Assembly: GCF_023008165.1 (NCBI RefSeq)
Contig: NZ_JAKQZA010000006.1
Span: 1-64,000, forward strand
Direction: 5' to 3'
Source: Kordiimonas laminariae
Lineage (GTDB): Bacteria > Pseudomonadota > Alphaproteobacteria > Sphingomonadales > Kordiimonadaceae
Length of the DNA: 64,000 nt
The notes under the pieces: generated by a model
Told to the model about the DNA's origin: nothing
Databases searched by the model: none
What the model saw: only the letters and a program-made list of their open reading frames with translations
Made by a program: the position numbers and the translations under genes
Shown: piece by piece, positions 1-10,601 of the stretch
Position numbering within the stretch: position 1 is the first letter of the stretch
How the letters are laid out: every line of letters starts with the position of its first letter

Positions 1-86
1 TGGTGCGGGTGGAGGGACTTGAACCCCCACGTCCGAAGGACACCAGAACCTAAATCTGGCGCGTCTACCAATTTCGCCACACCCGC
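1..86 (-). tRNA. tRNA-Leu (anticodon UAG)
   Basis: Read on the reverse strand this is a complete class II tRNA. The acceptor arm GCGGGTG pairs with CACCCGC, there is a long variable arm (TGTCCTTCGGACG), a GGTTCAAGTCC T-arm and an encoded CCA at positions 1-3. The anticodon stem CCAGA/TCTGG encloses the loop TTTAGGT, giving anticodon UAG, which reads CUA/CUN leucine codons. The long variable arm is typical of leucine tRNA. The gene lies exactly at the left edge of the window, so its terminator is not visible. Confidence 0.95.
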
Positions 87-275
87 AAACCAAACAATGA
101 CCAATGCCTTCGGATGCATATAAACAGGTCATCTATGTAAGTAACAACAAACGTTGTCGTGCCGCGCTCGGCGGCTGTGAGGGGGCTTATAAGCAGCCCT
201 TCAAAAGAGCACAAGTATTTTTTTTAATTATTTCGTAAAAAAGCATAGCTCTTTTCTCGAAACCGCGGAAAACCT

Positions 276-1766
276 TTAAGGTAGCGCAGCGGATAAAAAT
301 TTGAGGAGGTCAGAAGCAATCATACCGCGCCCCGCTTTGTTAGCGGCCTCACCGTGAATCCATACGCCCGCCGCAGCTGCTTCGAAAGCCGGCATGCCCT
401 GAACTACAAGGCTGGCGATAATCCCCGAAAGTACATCTCCTGTCCCCCCCACAGAAAGATAAGCCGGCGCATTTGATGTAATGGCCACACGCCCATCTGG
501 CGCAGCAATAAGCGTTGAAACCCCTTTAAGAACAACAACTGCGTTAATTCGCTTAGATGCTGCCCTTACCGCCGCTATTCTATCTACCATAATATCCAGA
601 TCCGGGAACAACCGTGCAAATTCACCATCGTGAGGGGTCAACACCTTCTGACAATCATAATCTGCCAATATTTCTGCTCGCCCCTGCAAGCTGGTAAGCG
701 CATCTGCATCCAACACCATATGGCGTTCTTTTTCCCCCGCGTGTTGGATAAGCTCGATAGTCTTCTCACCCACACCTGCGCCGGGACCTAAAAGAACAGT
801 GGTTATTCTTGCGTCAGACATAACCCCAACAAAACCAAAAACAGAATCAAACCTACGCACCATTACATCTGTAAGCACACTTGCTTGAATTGAATAGGTC
901 TCAGATGGAGCAGCTAGAGTAACAAGTCCTGCCCCAGCCCTCAACGCACTAATGCTGGCAAGCCGGGAAGCCCCCAAAGTAGGCTCTCTACCGCCAAGTA
1001 CTAATAAATGACCACGGTCATATTTATGCGTTGCGGGCCCCATACACGGGTAACATGCGCTCCAAAGCCCCGGTTCGTTTGCAAAATGATTCGAATCGAT
1101 TGAGTCGTAAACAGCTTTTCCAATGCCGATATCAGCTACATGGACGTTATCAACACCACCGCATAAAAAACGGCCCGGTGCAATCATATGACCAGGTTTT
1201 TTACTTGAAAACGTTACAGTAGCATCCGCCGAGAAGCACAACCCAAACGGAATGCCATTTTCTGCATTCAACCCGCTTGGCACATCAATAGCAAACCGAA
1301 ATGCATCAACTGTATTTGCAGTTTCGATAACATCAACGACAGCACCTTCAAGTGGCCGATCTTGCCCTGTTCCGAATAATGCATCCACAATAACAGACGC
1401 TTTACTGCAATCTACGGAAGCCATTGAAATAGTTGGGCCTTCCCAACGCTTAAGGGCCACCGCAGCATCTCCCTTAAGATTAGTTTCAGCACACGAAAGA
1501 GCTACTTTTACCGGGTAGCCCCAATCATCTAGATGCCGCGCAATAACAAAACCATCGCCACCATTATTGCCTGGACCACACAAAATGAGTATCTCGCCAC
1601 CGGCCTCAATTGGGGTGCCAATATATTCTACTAGAATATCAGCGGCAGCTCTACCCGCCGCCTCCATCAGGGACCAACCACTGGTACCATTTTGGATAGC
1701 CCATTCATCAGCTTCTCGCGCTTCAGCTGGCGTTAATAAAATATGATCGTGTGGTGACTGTATCAC
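276..1766 (-). CDS. nnr: bifunctional NAD(P)HX epimerase/dehydratase
   Basis: Repairs damaged NADH and NADPH hydrates in the cytosol. The N-terminal YjeF_N domain (roughly residues 15-210) epimerises R- and S-NAD(P)HX; the C-terminal ribokinase-like domain (roughly 235-495) dehydrates S-NAD(P)HX using ADP or ATP. Visible motifs are GPGNNGGDGF, DALFGTG and IDVPSG in the first half, and LGPGAG, LDADAL, LTPHDGEF and GGTGDVLSG in the second. The longest frame begins with TTG at 1805, right inside the tRNA-His terminator. I prefer the GTG at 1766, which has a GGGGGA ribosome-binding site about 8 bases upstream, giving 496 residues. Both halves look intact, and the fused form is the usual bacterial arrangement. 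Confidence 0.93.
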   Translation of the reverse strand: MIQSPHDHILLTPAEAREADEWAIQNGTSGWSLMEAAGRAAADILVEYIGTPIEAGGEILILCGPGNNGGDGFVIARHLDDWGYPVKVALSCAETNLKGDAAVALKRWEGPTISMASVDCSKASVIVDALFGTGQDRPLEGAVVDVIETANTVDAFRFAIDVPSGLNAENGIPFGLCFSADATVTFSSKKPGHMIAPGRFLCGGVDNVHVADIGIGKAVYDSIDSNHFANEPGLWSACYPCMGPATHKYDRGHLLVLGGREPTLGASRLASISALRAGAGLVTLAAPSETYSIQASVLTDVMVRRFDSVFGFVGVMSDARITTVLLGPGAGVGEKTIELIQHAGEKERHMVLDADALTSLQGRAEILADYDCQKVLTPHDGEFARLFPDLDIMVDRIAAVRAASKRINAVVVLKGVSTLIAAPDGRVAITSNAPAYLSVGGTGDVLSGIIASLVVQGMPAFEAAAAGVWIHGEAANKAGRGMIASDLLKFLSAALP

Positions 1767-1805
1767 TGTATTTGTTCCCCCTTGGAATCGGGGGCAGTGT
1801 ACCAA

Positions 1806-1830
1806 AAGAAAAAAGCCCCGAAAGGGGCTT
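1806..1830 (-). terminator. intrinsic terminator of tRNA-His
   Basis: Seven-base-pair stem AAGCCCC/GGGGCTT with a four-base loop, followed on the reverse strand by a T-rich run. It sits about 20 bases after the tRNA-His CCA end and just before nnr, so it separates the two transcription units and argues against the upstream TTG start of nnr. Confidence 0.8.
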
Positions 1831-1850
1831 CTTAAAAAAAACTTTCAGAG

Positions 1851-1928
1851 TGGGGCGAGTAACCGGATTTGAACCGGCGGCCCCCAGAATCACAATCTGG
1901 TGCTCTAACCAACTGAGCTATACCCGCC
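1851..1928 (-). tRNA. tRNA-His (anticodon GUG)
   Basis: Reverse-strand tRNA with acceptor stem GCGGGTA/TACTCGC, D-arm TAGCTCAGTTGG, anticodon stem CCAGA/TCTGG around loop TTGTGAT (anticodon GUG), a GGTTCAAATCC T-arm and encoded CCA at 1851-1853. The discriminator base is C73 and the base before the acceptor stem is G, so the histidine-specific G-1:C73 pair is genome-encoded. This is the ancestral bacterial identity element, not the A73/no-G-1 form found in several derived alphaproteobacterial orders. Confidence 0.95.
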
Positions 1929-2071
1929 ACGTCTCTGAGAGTGGGCGCTTATGTATTCCCTACTCTCTTATTCGTCAAGCAAGAAATCACACCTTTTTTT
2001 ATATTTTTTCATTTTTAGCAGAAACCTTGCGTGAGTGAAAGATTACAGTTTTTTGCTCACCCCGTAATCAC

Positions 2072-2101
2072 ATGCACATTTTTTAGGCACTTAAATGCAC
2101 A
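2072..2101. promoter_or_regulatory. possible NtrC-type half-sites upstream of glnB
   Basis: Two copies of ATGCACA occur at 2072-2078 and 2095-2101, 23 bases (about two helical turns) apart, with a further GCAC at 2087. NtrC enhancer sites are built from TGCAC half-sites, and the repeats lie about 65-90 bases upstream of the sigma-54 promoter, a suitable distance. They are direct, not clearly inverted, so the assignment is inference. Confidence 0.35.
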
Positions 2102-2162
2102 AACTTTCATAATTCGTTATTAAAAAATCAGTGAAACAAGCCACATCTTATGCATATGATAG

Positions 2163-2552
<390 letters not shown>

Positions 2553-2598
2553 TTAACAAGCCCAAAGCTGTATGATAATTAATGTAAGGGAATAAAGC

Positions 2599-4023
2599 AT
2601 GTCTAAGTATAGTAATTTAAGTAACGAAGAGTTTCTCGCTCTTGTAAAAGAAACAAATGCAGAATGGGTTGATCTACGTTTTACCGATCCAAAAGGCAAA
2701 TGGCAGCACCTTACAATGGATGCTGACGTTGTTGACGAAGACATGCTTGAAGAAGGTGTAATGTTCGATGGTTCATCAATCGCTGGCTGGAAAGCTATCA
2801 ATGAATCCGACATGATCCTGAAACCAGATCTTTCAGCGGTAACACTTGATCCCTTCACAGCAGACGTAACAATCGTTGTATTCTGTGACATCGTAGAACC
2901 AGCAACGGGTCAAGGCTATGGTCGTGATCCACGCTCTACAGCAAAGCGAGCTGAAGAATACCTTAAGTTCACTGGTGTTGGTGACACAGCTTACTTTGGT
3001 TCTGAGCCAGAGTTCTTCGTATTTGATGATGTGAAATTCCGCGTTGGCTATAATGGTGCATCATACGAAATTGACGATGTAGAAGGCCCATATAATTCCG
3101 CTCGTTCATATGATGAAGGCAACTATGGCCACCGTCCACGCGCTAAAGGTGGTTATTTCCCTGTAGCTCCAGTTGATAGCTGTGTTGATCTCCGGGGTGA
3201 AATGGTGAAGGTCCTCAAAGAAATGGGCCTTCAAATGGATAAGCACCACCATGAAGTTGCCGCTTCTCAACACGAGCTTGGCATGATGTTCTCTACGCTC
3301 GTAGAAACTGCTGATAACGTTCAGATCTATAAGTACGGCGTTCACCAGGTTGCTCACACATACGGTAAAACAGCGACTTTCATGCCTAAGCCTGTAGCTG
3401 AAGATAATGGTTCAGGTATGCACGTTCACCAATCAATCTGGAAAGATGGTGATCCAACATTTGCGGGGGGTAGCTATGCTGATCTTTCCGAAACAGCCCT
3501 TTATTACATTGGCGGTATCATTAAGCACGCCAAAGCAATCAATGCTTTCACTAATCCAAGCACAAACAGCTACAAACGTTTGGTGCCGGGCTTTGAAGCA
3601 CCAGTGCTTCTAGCCTATTCTGCACGTAACCGTTCAGCTTCTTGCCGTATTCCTTACGGCTCCAGCCCGAAAGCAAAACGTGTTGAAGTTCGCTTCCCTG
3701 ATGCAACAGCGAACCCATATTATGCATTTGCAGCGATGATGATGGCTGGCCTAGACGGTATCCAGAACAAGATTCACCCAGGTGAAGCGATGGACAAAGA
3801 TCTGTATGCCCTTCCACCAGAAGAGCTTAAAGGCGTTCCAACAGTTGCAAGCTCGCTTGATGAAGCGTTAAACGCACTAGACGCTGACCGTGAGTTCCTT
3901 AAGAAAGGTGACGTGTTCACAGATGATCAGATCGACGCTTACATTGATCTGAAGCGTGAAGAAGTTGATCGCTTGAACCTCACTCCACATCCGGTAGAGT
4001 TTGATATGTACTACAGTGCATAA
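2599..4023 (+). CDS. glnA: glutamine synthetase, type I
   Basis: Forms glutamine from glutamate, ammonia and ATP; dodecameric and cytosolic. The 474-residue length is typical of bacterial GSI. The beta-grasp N-terminal domain (about 1-105) includes the [10 protein letters not shown] motif; the catalytic domain carries the GSEPEFF, HHHEVA, NGSGMH and RIPYG-type motifs. The sequence LYALPPEE near the C-terminus contains the tyrosine that GlnE adenylylates, so activity is probably regulated by covalent modification through GlnB. A GGGA ribosome-binding site precedes the ATG. It is the second gene of the glnB-glnA unit and ends at a strong terminator. Confidence 0.97.
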   Translation: MSKYSNLSNEEFLALVKETNAEWVDLRFTDPKGKWQHLTMDADVVDEDMLEEGVMFDGSSIAGWKAINESDMILKPDLSAVTLDPFTADVTIVVFCDIVEPATGQGYGRDPRSTAKRAEEYLKFTGVGDTAYFGSEPEFFVFDDVKFRVGYNGASYEIDDVEGPYNSARSYDEGNYGHRPRAKGGYFPVAPVDSCVDLRGEMVKVLKEMGLQMDKHHHEVAASQHELGMMFSTLVETADNVQIYKYGVHQVAHTYGKTATFMPKPVAEDNGSGMHVHQSIWKDGDPTFAGGSYADLSETALYYIGGIIKHAKAINAFTNPSTNSYKRLVPGFEAPVLLAYSARNRSASCRIPYGSSPKAKRVEVRFPDATANPYYAFAAMMMAGLDGIQNKIHPGEAMDKDLYALPPEELKGVPTVASSLDEALNALDADREFLKKGDVFTDDQIDAYIDLKREEVDRLNLTPHPVEFDMYYSA

Positions 4024-4043
4024 ACGATAAAAATTTCGCGATT

Positions 4044-4077
4044 AAGGCTCTGATTTCGATCAGGGCCTTATTTTTTT
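4044..4077 (+). terminator. intrinsic terminator after glnA
   Basis: Eleven-base arms AAGGCTCTGAT and ATCAGGGCCTT (one G-T wobble) close a TTCG tetraloop and are followed by eight to nine Ts. It lies 20 bases after the glnA stop. Confidence 0.9.
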
Positions 4078-4187
4078 ACATTCCGCTAACCATTTCTGGT
4101 GTTTACTTATTGCTATCAGAAAAATATAAGCTCGTTGTTTGGGGGAACGAGTAGTTAAGAGCTGTTCCTTGTTAAGGCATATAATTG

Positions 4188-4736
4188 ATGCAACTTGAGT
4201 ATAACGCAGATCAAAAAGCGCTTCAGCCAGAATTGGTCGCAGCCAATATCAACCCAGAAAGCTTTCTGGCGACAGACTATCTGAACCATTTCAATGAAAT
4301 TGTTATGCTTCTGGAGATGATTCCAGATATGCCAGATATTGTAGAAGAAGCAGCTGAATGGGAACCCAAAAGCTACCCTCAGCACTTTGAAGATAGCGGT
4401 TTTCAGGCCAAACAACTTGCTATAAAAGCATTCGAGATCGCCCCTACTCCAATTCGAAAAGCATTTGACCGGAACAAAACTGAACTGGATCAATTGCTCA
4501 GCTCTACAATTGCGGGCCTTATGTCTTTGAACGTAATAGAGCGTGGCTTAGCGCCTGCGGCAGCCGAACTTATCAGAACTCGCATTCAACAGGCCCAAGA
4601 CCTGCTATTGAAGCTTAATCAGGTGATTCACGGGAAACTTGATGAAGAAATCGAGTATGACGATACTATGCCAATTGAAGAGCATGATGCTGAAGAAGTT
4701 CAGTCACAGGCTGATATTGATAAGCTGTTCGATTAA
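4188..4736 (+). CDS. uncharacterised acidic helical protein with C-terminal SQADIDKLFD tail
   Basis: I do not recognise a named family; the protein looks like one conserved in alphaproteobacteria. Of 182 residues, the first 130 or so look helical and amphipathic (for example FNEIVMLLEMIPDMPDIVEE), then comes an acidic linker and the final segment SQADIDKLFD. That tail resembles the FliM N-terminal peptide (LSQxEIDALL type) that binds phosphorylated CheY, and similar short tails occur at the ends of some CheY-binding proteins. A role in response-regulator signalling is therefore possible but unproven. The ATG at 4188 is preferred over the TTG one codon earlier; an AAGG lies upstream. No signal peptide or membrane segment is seen. 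Confidence 0.7.
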   Translation: MQLEYNADQKALQPELVAANINPESFLATDYLNHFNEIVMLLEMIPDMPDIVEEAAEWEPKSYPQHFEDSGFQAKQLAIKAFEIAPTPIRKAFDRNKTELDQLLSSTIAGLMSLNVIERGLAPAAAELIRTRIQQAQDLLLKLNQVIHGKLDEEIEYDDTMPIEEHDAEEVQSQADIDKLFD

Positions 4737-4756
4737 TCAAACAGACAAGAACACTT

Positions 4757-4779
4757 AAAGGCTCTATTGCAGAGCCTTT
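4757..4779. terminator. stem-loop between convergent genes
   Basis: Perfect nine-base-pair stem AAAGGCTCT/AGAGCCTTT with loop ATTGC, 20 bases after the forward gene. It lacks a long T run on the forward strand and includes the stop codon region of the reverse gene at 4764, so it may act weakly in both directions. Confidence 0.5.
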
Positions 4780-5030
4780 ACAAAACCTTCTTTTTTTCGA
4801 AGTACGGAGAGAGACACAGTTTTTGTGAGCTCTGGGTAATCCTCTCTCGCTAAACTGATAAGCGGAAACTCACTCATGTCAACATCACTGATCCGCTTCA
4901 CCACCCATATAGAAACACCACCTTCTGTCTCAAGATAACGGTCACCAACCTCAATATCGAACACCGACTTTTCCTGAAGAGCTGTATCAAAAGCCCTGCG
5001 TATTAAGCTAGCTGGATGGAAACTATTCAT
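4764..5030 (-). CDS. small protein of unknown function
   Basis: An 88-residue protein of no family I recognise. It contains one compact alpha/beta-looking stretch (FDIEVGDRYLETEGGVSIWVV and after) and no cysteine pair, signal peptide or membrane span. The frame is open to an ATG at 5066, but the ATG at 5030 is preceded by GAAAGG at good spacing while the earlier one has no ribosome-binding site. It is convergent with the gene before it and divergent from parE, so it is probably monocistronic. Coding status rests on frame length and the ribosome-binding site only. Confidence 0.55.
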   Translation of the reverse strand: MNSFHPASLIRRAFDTALQEKSVFDIEVGDRYLETEGGVSIWVVKRISDVDMSEFPLISLAREDYPELTKTVSLSVLRKKEGFVKALQ

Positions 5031-5232
5031 GAATTGCCTTTCACGTTCGTTTTCTGCCCAACACATTAGCAGGAAAAGTGTTTAAATAAGGTTTACAGAA
5101 TGCTGCTAAACTTCAAATTAACAGGCAGCATACACCATATATATTACATTTATATATTAAAAACACAATATATAGACCTTCTTGACGTAACTGCCTAGCT
5201 AGTTTACCTCCTAGTTTAAGCATTAATTTTAG

Positions 5233-7218
<1,986 letters not shown>

Positions 7219-7221
7219 ACC

Positions 7222-7247
7222 AAAGGCAGCTATTCAGCTGCCTTTTT
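7222..7247 (+). terminator. intrinsic terminator after parE
   Basis: Nine-base-pair stem AAAGGCAGC/GCTGCCTTT with loop TATTCA followed by five Ts, starting three bases after the parE stop. The stem also encodes the last codons of the convergent HxlR gene. Confidence 0.85.
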
Positions 7248-7709
7248 CATTAGCATTTCTTTGGCAGCCGGTGAAAACCGCGAAGTTAATTCCTCTCTTG
7301 GAATAACGTCACCCTCAGTATTTCTGATGCCTTGATAAGGTATAGATATACCACTTCTTTTATCTAGCAGTTCAAGTGGCGGTCCACTTTCATGTGGCTC
7401 CCACTTGTCACCCCACTGCATCAATGCAACGAGCACAGGCTGCAGGTCCCAGCCCTTTTCTGTAAGAATATACTCACTGTACTTCGACCCATTCCTGTCC
7501 GGGATTTTTTTCATGATTCCAGCTTCCGTAAGGTCCTTCAGACGGGCAGATAAAATATTCTTAGCGATACCCAAACTTTCCTGAAACTCGCGAAATCGTG
7601 TTTGTCCGTAAAAAGCATTACGTACAATCATGAATGACCACCAGTGTCCCACATGATCAAGCGTTCTAGCTACAGAACACGGCATTTCTGAAAAGGACGT
7701 GCGTTTCAC
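7230..7709 (-). CDS. HxlR-family transcriptional regulator
   Basis: Winged-helix DNA-binding protein, probably a dimer and repressor of the divergent SDR/isomerase pair. The HxlR signature is clear: KRTSFSEMPCSVARTLDHVG near the start, a conserved cysteine, then RFREFQESLGIAKNILSARLKDL as the recognition region. The frame extends to an ATG at 7763, but the GTG at 7709 has GGAG six bases upstream and matches the usual start of the family, giving 159 residues. The cysteine at residue 10 sits where redox- or electrophile-sensing HxlR/YodB proteins have theirs; sensing here is inference. Confidence 0.87.
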   Translation of the reverse strand: MKRTSFSEMPCSVARTLDHVGHWWSFMIVRNAFYGQTRFREFQESLGIAKNILSARLKDLTEAGIMKKIPDRNGSKYSEYILTEKGWDLQPVLVALMQWGDKWEPHESGPPLELLDKRSGISIPYQGIRNTEGDVIPREELTSRFSPAAKEMLMKKAAE

Positions 7710-7771
7710 ACATTGCTCCACTATAACTGGTTGCATTATTAAACAAGAATCAGTACGATCCATTTAGTTTC

Positions 7772-7821
7772 ATTATAAAACCACACTGATCATACTTTGA
7801 TCCATTGGTTTTATCAATGTG
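7772..7821. promoter_or_regulatory. divergent promoter/operator region of the HxlR and SDR genes
   Basis: On the reverse strand there is a perfect TATAAT (7772-7777) suited to the HxlR gene. Next to it, CACACTGAT (7782-7790) and ATCAATGTG (7813-7821) form an inverted repeat with one mismatch, which would overlap the -35 region. Such a site between divergent genes is a plausible HxlR operator. The assignment is inference from position and symmetry. Confidence 0.4.
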
Positions 7822-7860
7822 TAGCTTCAAATGACGCTACGTTACGCTTGGGGAATTAAA

Positions 7861-8586
7861 ATGGTAGAAAAAGTTGCCTTAATTATAGGCGCCGGCGATG
7901 CAATCGGTAGCGCAATAGTGAGAAAGTTTGCCGCTAAAGGCTTAACCGTATGCGCAGCCCGTAGAAACGGCGACAAACTCACCCCACTTATTCAAGAATT
8001 AAATGAAGCTGGCATGAAAGCTCATGCCTTCAGCTGCGATGCTCGCAAGGAAGAAGAAATTACCAACCTCTTCCAACATATTGAAGAAAACATTGGCGAA
8101 CTGGACGCAGTTATCTTCAATGTAGGTGCCAATGTGCCGATGAGCATTCTTGCAACCGATAGCCGGAAATTCTTTAAGATATGGGAAATGGCATGTTTTG
8201 CTGGTTTCCTGAGCGGTAGAGAAGCCGCACGCTACATGACCAAGCGCAAACAAGGAACAATCATCTTTACTGGTGCAACCGCCAGCATGCGTGGTGCTGC
8301 GGGCTTTGCAGCATTCGCAAGCGCTAAGCACGGACTTAGAGCGCTTGCCCAAAGCATGGCACGCGAACTTGGCCCTCAGAACATACATGTAGCGCACGTA
8401 GTTATTGATGCCGCAGTAGATACAGAATGGATACAAGGCTTCTTGCCGGACTATGCCGATAAGAAAGCAAATGAAGGCATCGTCGAACCATCTGATTTAG
8501 CTAAGAATTATATCCACCTATATGAACAGCCGAAAAATGCCTGGACGTTTGAACTGGATGTTCGGCCCTATATGGAAAAATGGTAA
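7861..8586 (+). CDS. atypical short-chain dehydrogenase/reductase (Phe replaces catalytic Tyr)
   Basis: Rossmann-fold protein of 241 residues with the N-terminal nucleotide-binding sequence ALIIGAGDAIG and an SDR-like core (NVGAN, TGATAS). The catalytic YxxxK is changed to FASAK, so the tyrosine is missing while lysine remains. This fits the classical SDR subgroup with an altered glycine motif and Phe in place of Tyr (recalled as SDR_c10). It may bind NAD(P) without normal dehydrogenase chemistry. The ATG at 7861 has GGGGAA upstream and is preferred over 7831. It runs into the DsbA-fold gene 11 bases later and is divergent from the HxlR regulator. Confidence 0.85.
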   Translation: MVEKVALIIGAGDAIGSAIVRKFAAKGLTVCAARRNGDKLTPLIQELNEAGMKAHAFSCDARKEEEITNLFQHIEENIGELDAVIFNVGANVPMSILATDSRKFFKIWEMACFAGFLSGREAARYMTKRKQGTIIFTGATASMRGAAGFAAFASAKHGLRALAQSMARELGPQNIHVAHVVIDAAVDTEWIQGFLPDYADKKANEGIVEPSDLAKNYIHLYEQPKNAWTFELDVRPYMEKW

Positions 8587-8597
8587 GGGAATTTAAC

Positions 8598-9182
8598 ATG
8601 ACAGAACTTGATTTTTACTTTGATTTTGGTAGCCCAACAGCCTTTCTTGCATACAAGCGCCTTCAGCAGTTAAAAAAGCAGTACGACCTGAACATCACAT
8701 ATAAGCCCATGCTTTTGGGTGGCGTCTTTAAAGCTACAGGAAATAGTTCTCCAGCCTTTATCCCCGCTAAAGGTCAATATATGATGATGCATGACCTACC
8801 CCGTTTTCAGAAACGCTATGGTGTGAACTTTAATCACAACCCCAATTTTCCAATCAATACACTACCTTTGATGCGTGCAGCTCTGGCAGCAGAACAACTT
8901 GGCTGCTTTGATAGCTTTATTGAAGCAACGTTCAATGCCATGTGGATTGATGAAAAAAATATGGGAGATTTAGAGGTAATCAGCTCCGTCCTTTCAGAAG
9001 CTGGCCTTGATACCGCGGCCATTTTTGAAGCATCACAGTCACCTGATGTTAAATCAGGCCTGATCAAAGCAACAGAAGCAGCTGTTGAACGCGGAGTGTT
9101 TGGTGCTCCAACCATGTTTATTGGTGATGAAATGTTCTTCGGACAAGACCGCCTGGATTTTGTAGAAGATCAACTTAAATAG
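8598..9182 (+). CDS. DsbA-fold 2-hydroxychromene-2-carboxylate isomerase family protein
   Basis: Thioredoxin-fold protein of the HCCA isomerase/GST-kappa group, 194 residues. The N-terminal strand ends in DFYFDFGSPTAFLA, where Ser12 corresponds to the glutathione-activating serine, and the C-terminal GVFGAPTMFIGDEMFFGQDR is the family hallmark (cis-Pro loop, then GQDR). Known members isomerise ring-opened aromatics in naphthalene breakdown, but many homologues occur outside such pathways, so the substrate is unknown. The ATG at 8598 has an AGGGA site; a longer frame starts at 8580 within the SDR. The pairing suggests a small detoxification or redox unit under HxlR control. Confidence 0.88.
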   Translation: MTELDFYFDFGSPTAFLAYKRLQQLKKQYDLNITYKPMLLGGVFKATGNSSPAFIPAKGQYMMMHDLPRFQKRYGVNFNHNPNFPINTLPLMRAALAAEQLGCFDSFIEATFNAMWIDEKNMGDLEVISSVLSEAGLDTAAIFEASQSPDVKSGLIKATEAAVERGVFGAPTMFIGDEMFFGQDRLDFVEDQLK

Positions 9183-9192
9183 CGTTAATTAA

Positions 9193-9221
9193 GAATTACC
9201 GCTCTCTCTGAGTGGTAATTC
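9193..9221 (+). terminator. stem-loop after the isomerase gene
   Basis: Eleven-base arms GAATTACCGCT and AGTGGTAATTC (one G-T wobble) with a seven-base loop, ten bases after the stop codon. It has no T run, so termination would be weak or Rho-assisted; it could instead be an mRNA 3' end stabiliser. Confidence 0.4.
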
Positions 9222-9335
9222 GCACACCCTTTCCTTCTAAAACCTCACTTTTACCCCATATTTCGCACGAAATTGCTTTCATTGATTGACATTCGGATGC
9301 GGAAACCTATTCTGCCGCCAAACTGGTTTTGAGAA

Positions 9336-10583
9336 ATGGTAGATTACATGGGTTTTGATCTCTTAGGATTAAGTGAACCAACTTTAGCAGCGGTTTCAGA
9401 AGCGGGCTATGATAAGCCTACTCCTATTCAGGCGCAGGCTATTCCGCAATGCCTGATGGGCCGTGATGTTCTAGGGATCGCCCAAACAGGTACAGGTAAA
9501 ACTGCATCTTTCACTCTTCCAATGATTGATATCCTTACAGAAGGCCGCGCCCGCGCCCGTATGCCGCGCTCTCTCATTCTTGAACCTACCCGGGAATTAG
9601 CTGCTCAGGTAGCGGAGAGCTTTGAGAAATACGGTAAGAACCACAAACTATCCATGGCGCTTCTGATTGGCGGTGTAAACTTTGCTGATCAAGAAAAGGC
9701 ACTAGACCGCGGTGTAGATGTTCTTATCGCGACACCAGGGCGTCTGCTTGATCACTTTGAACGCGGTAAACTGCTTCTTAACGGTATTGATATTCTCGTA
9801 ATTGATGAAGCAGACCGTATGCTTGATATGGGCTTCATCCCTGACGTGGAAAAAATCTGCGAACGCATTACGAAGAAGCACCAAACACTGTTTTTCTCGG
9901 CCACAATGGCAAAGCCAATCCAGAAACTTACAGACCGTTTTCTTGATGATCCTAAAAAGATTGAAGTCGCTCGTGCATCTTCAACTGCCCAAACCATTGA
10001 GCAATCCGTTGTAACAGTACATTACCGCGAAAAACGTAAAGCACTCCGCAAGCTGCTTAAGGAAGAGAATATCACTAACGGTATTATCTTTTGTAACCGC
10101 AAGCGTGATGTGAAAGATGTATACGATTCACTGCACCGGCACGGCTTCAGCGTAGGTCAATTACATGGCGATATGGCACAAAGTGAGCGCCTGGAAGTTC
10201 TTCAAGGCTTTAAAGACAATAAAATTCAAACACTTGTAGCTTCTGATGTTGCGGCTCGCGGTCTTGATGTTGCCGATTTGAGCCACGTATTCAATTTTGA
10301 TGTGCCAAACCATGCTGAAGATTATGTACACCGTATTGGTCGTACGGGCCGTGCAGGTAAAAAAGGTAAAGCCATCACCTTCTCAACAGGCGGCAAGGAC
10401 GACACTCGGTACCTTAAGGCGATCGAAGACCTAACAGGAAAGAAAATTCCTGATGGCGGTAAGATTGATCTTACACCGCCAAAACCAAAGCTTGCCTCAG
10501 ATGATATGCCTAAAGAGCCATTTGTTGGCTTTGGCCCAGCTACTCCTGCCTTTTTCCATACTGAAATAGCTGCATCTAAATAA
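9336..10583 (+). CDS. DEAD-box ATP-dependent RNA helicase (RhlE-like)
   Basis: RNA-unwinding ATPase acting in ribosome assembly or mRNA decay. Core motifs appear in order: Q-motif (PTPIQ), AQTGTGKT, PTRELA, TPGR, DEAD as IDEADRMLDMGF, SAT, then RGLDV and HRIGRTGR in the second RecA domain. The compact 415-residue length with a short tail fits RhlE-type proteins more than CsdA or SrmB. An alternative ATG at 9348 (MGFDLLGLSEP) matches the usual family start and may be the real one; neither has a strong Shine-Dalgarno. A long hairpin separates it from the next gene. Confidence 0.93.
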   Translation: MVDYMGFDLLGLSEPTLAAVSEAGYDKPTPIQAQAIPQCLMGRDVLGIAQTGTGKTASFTLPMIDILTEGRARARMPRSLILEPTRELAAQVAESFEKYGKNHKLSMALLIGGVNFADQEKALDRGVDVLIATPGRLLDHFERGKLLLNGIDILVIDEADRMLDMGFIPDVEKICERITKKHQTLFFSATMAKPIQKLTDRFLDDPKKIEVARASSTAQTIEQSVVTVHYREKRKALRKLLKEENITNGIIFCNRKRDVKDVYDSLHRHGFSVGQLHGDMAQSERLEVLQGFKDNKIQTLVASDVAARGLDVADLSHVFNFDVPNHAEDYVHRIGRTGRAGKKGKAITFSTGGKDDTRYLKAIEDLTGKKIPDGGKIDLTPPKPKLASDDMPKEPFVGFGPATPAFFHTEIAASK

Positions 10584-10601
10584 CATTTAGCTTGCCCACA
10601 A

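Noticed and set aside
1764-1805. TTG start of nnr at 1805
   Set aside because: It lies against the tRNA-His terminator and has no ribosome-binding site; GTG at 1766 has GGGGGA.
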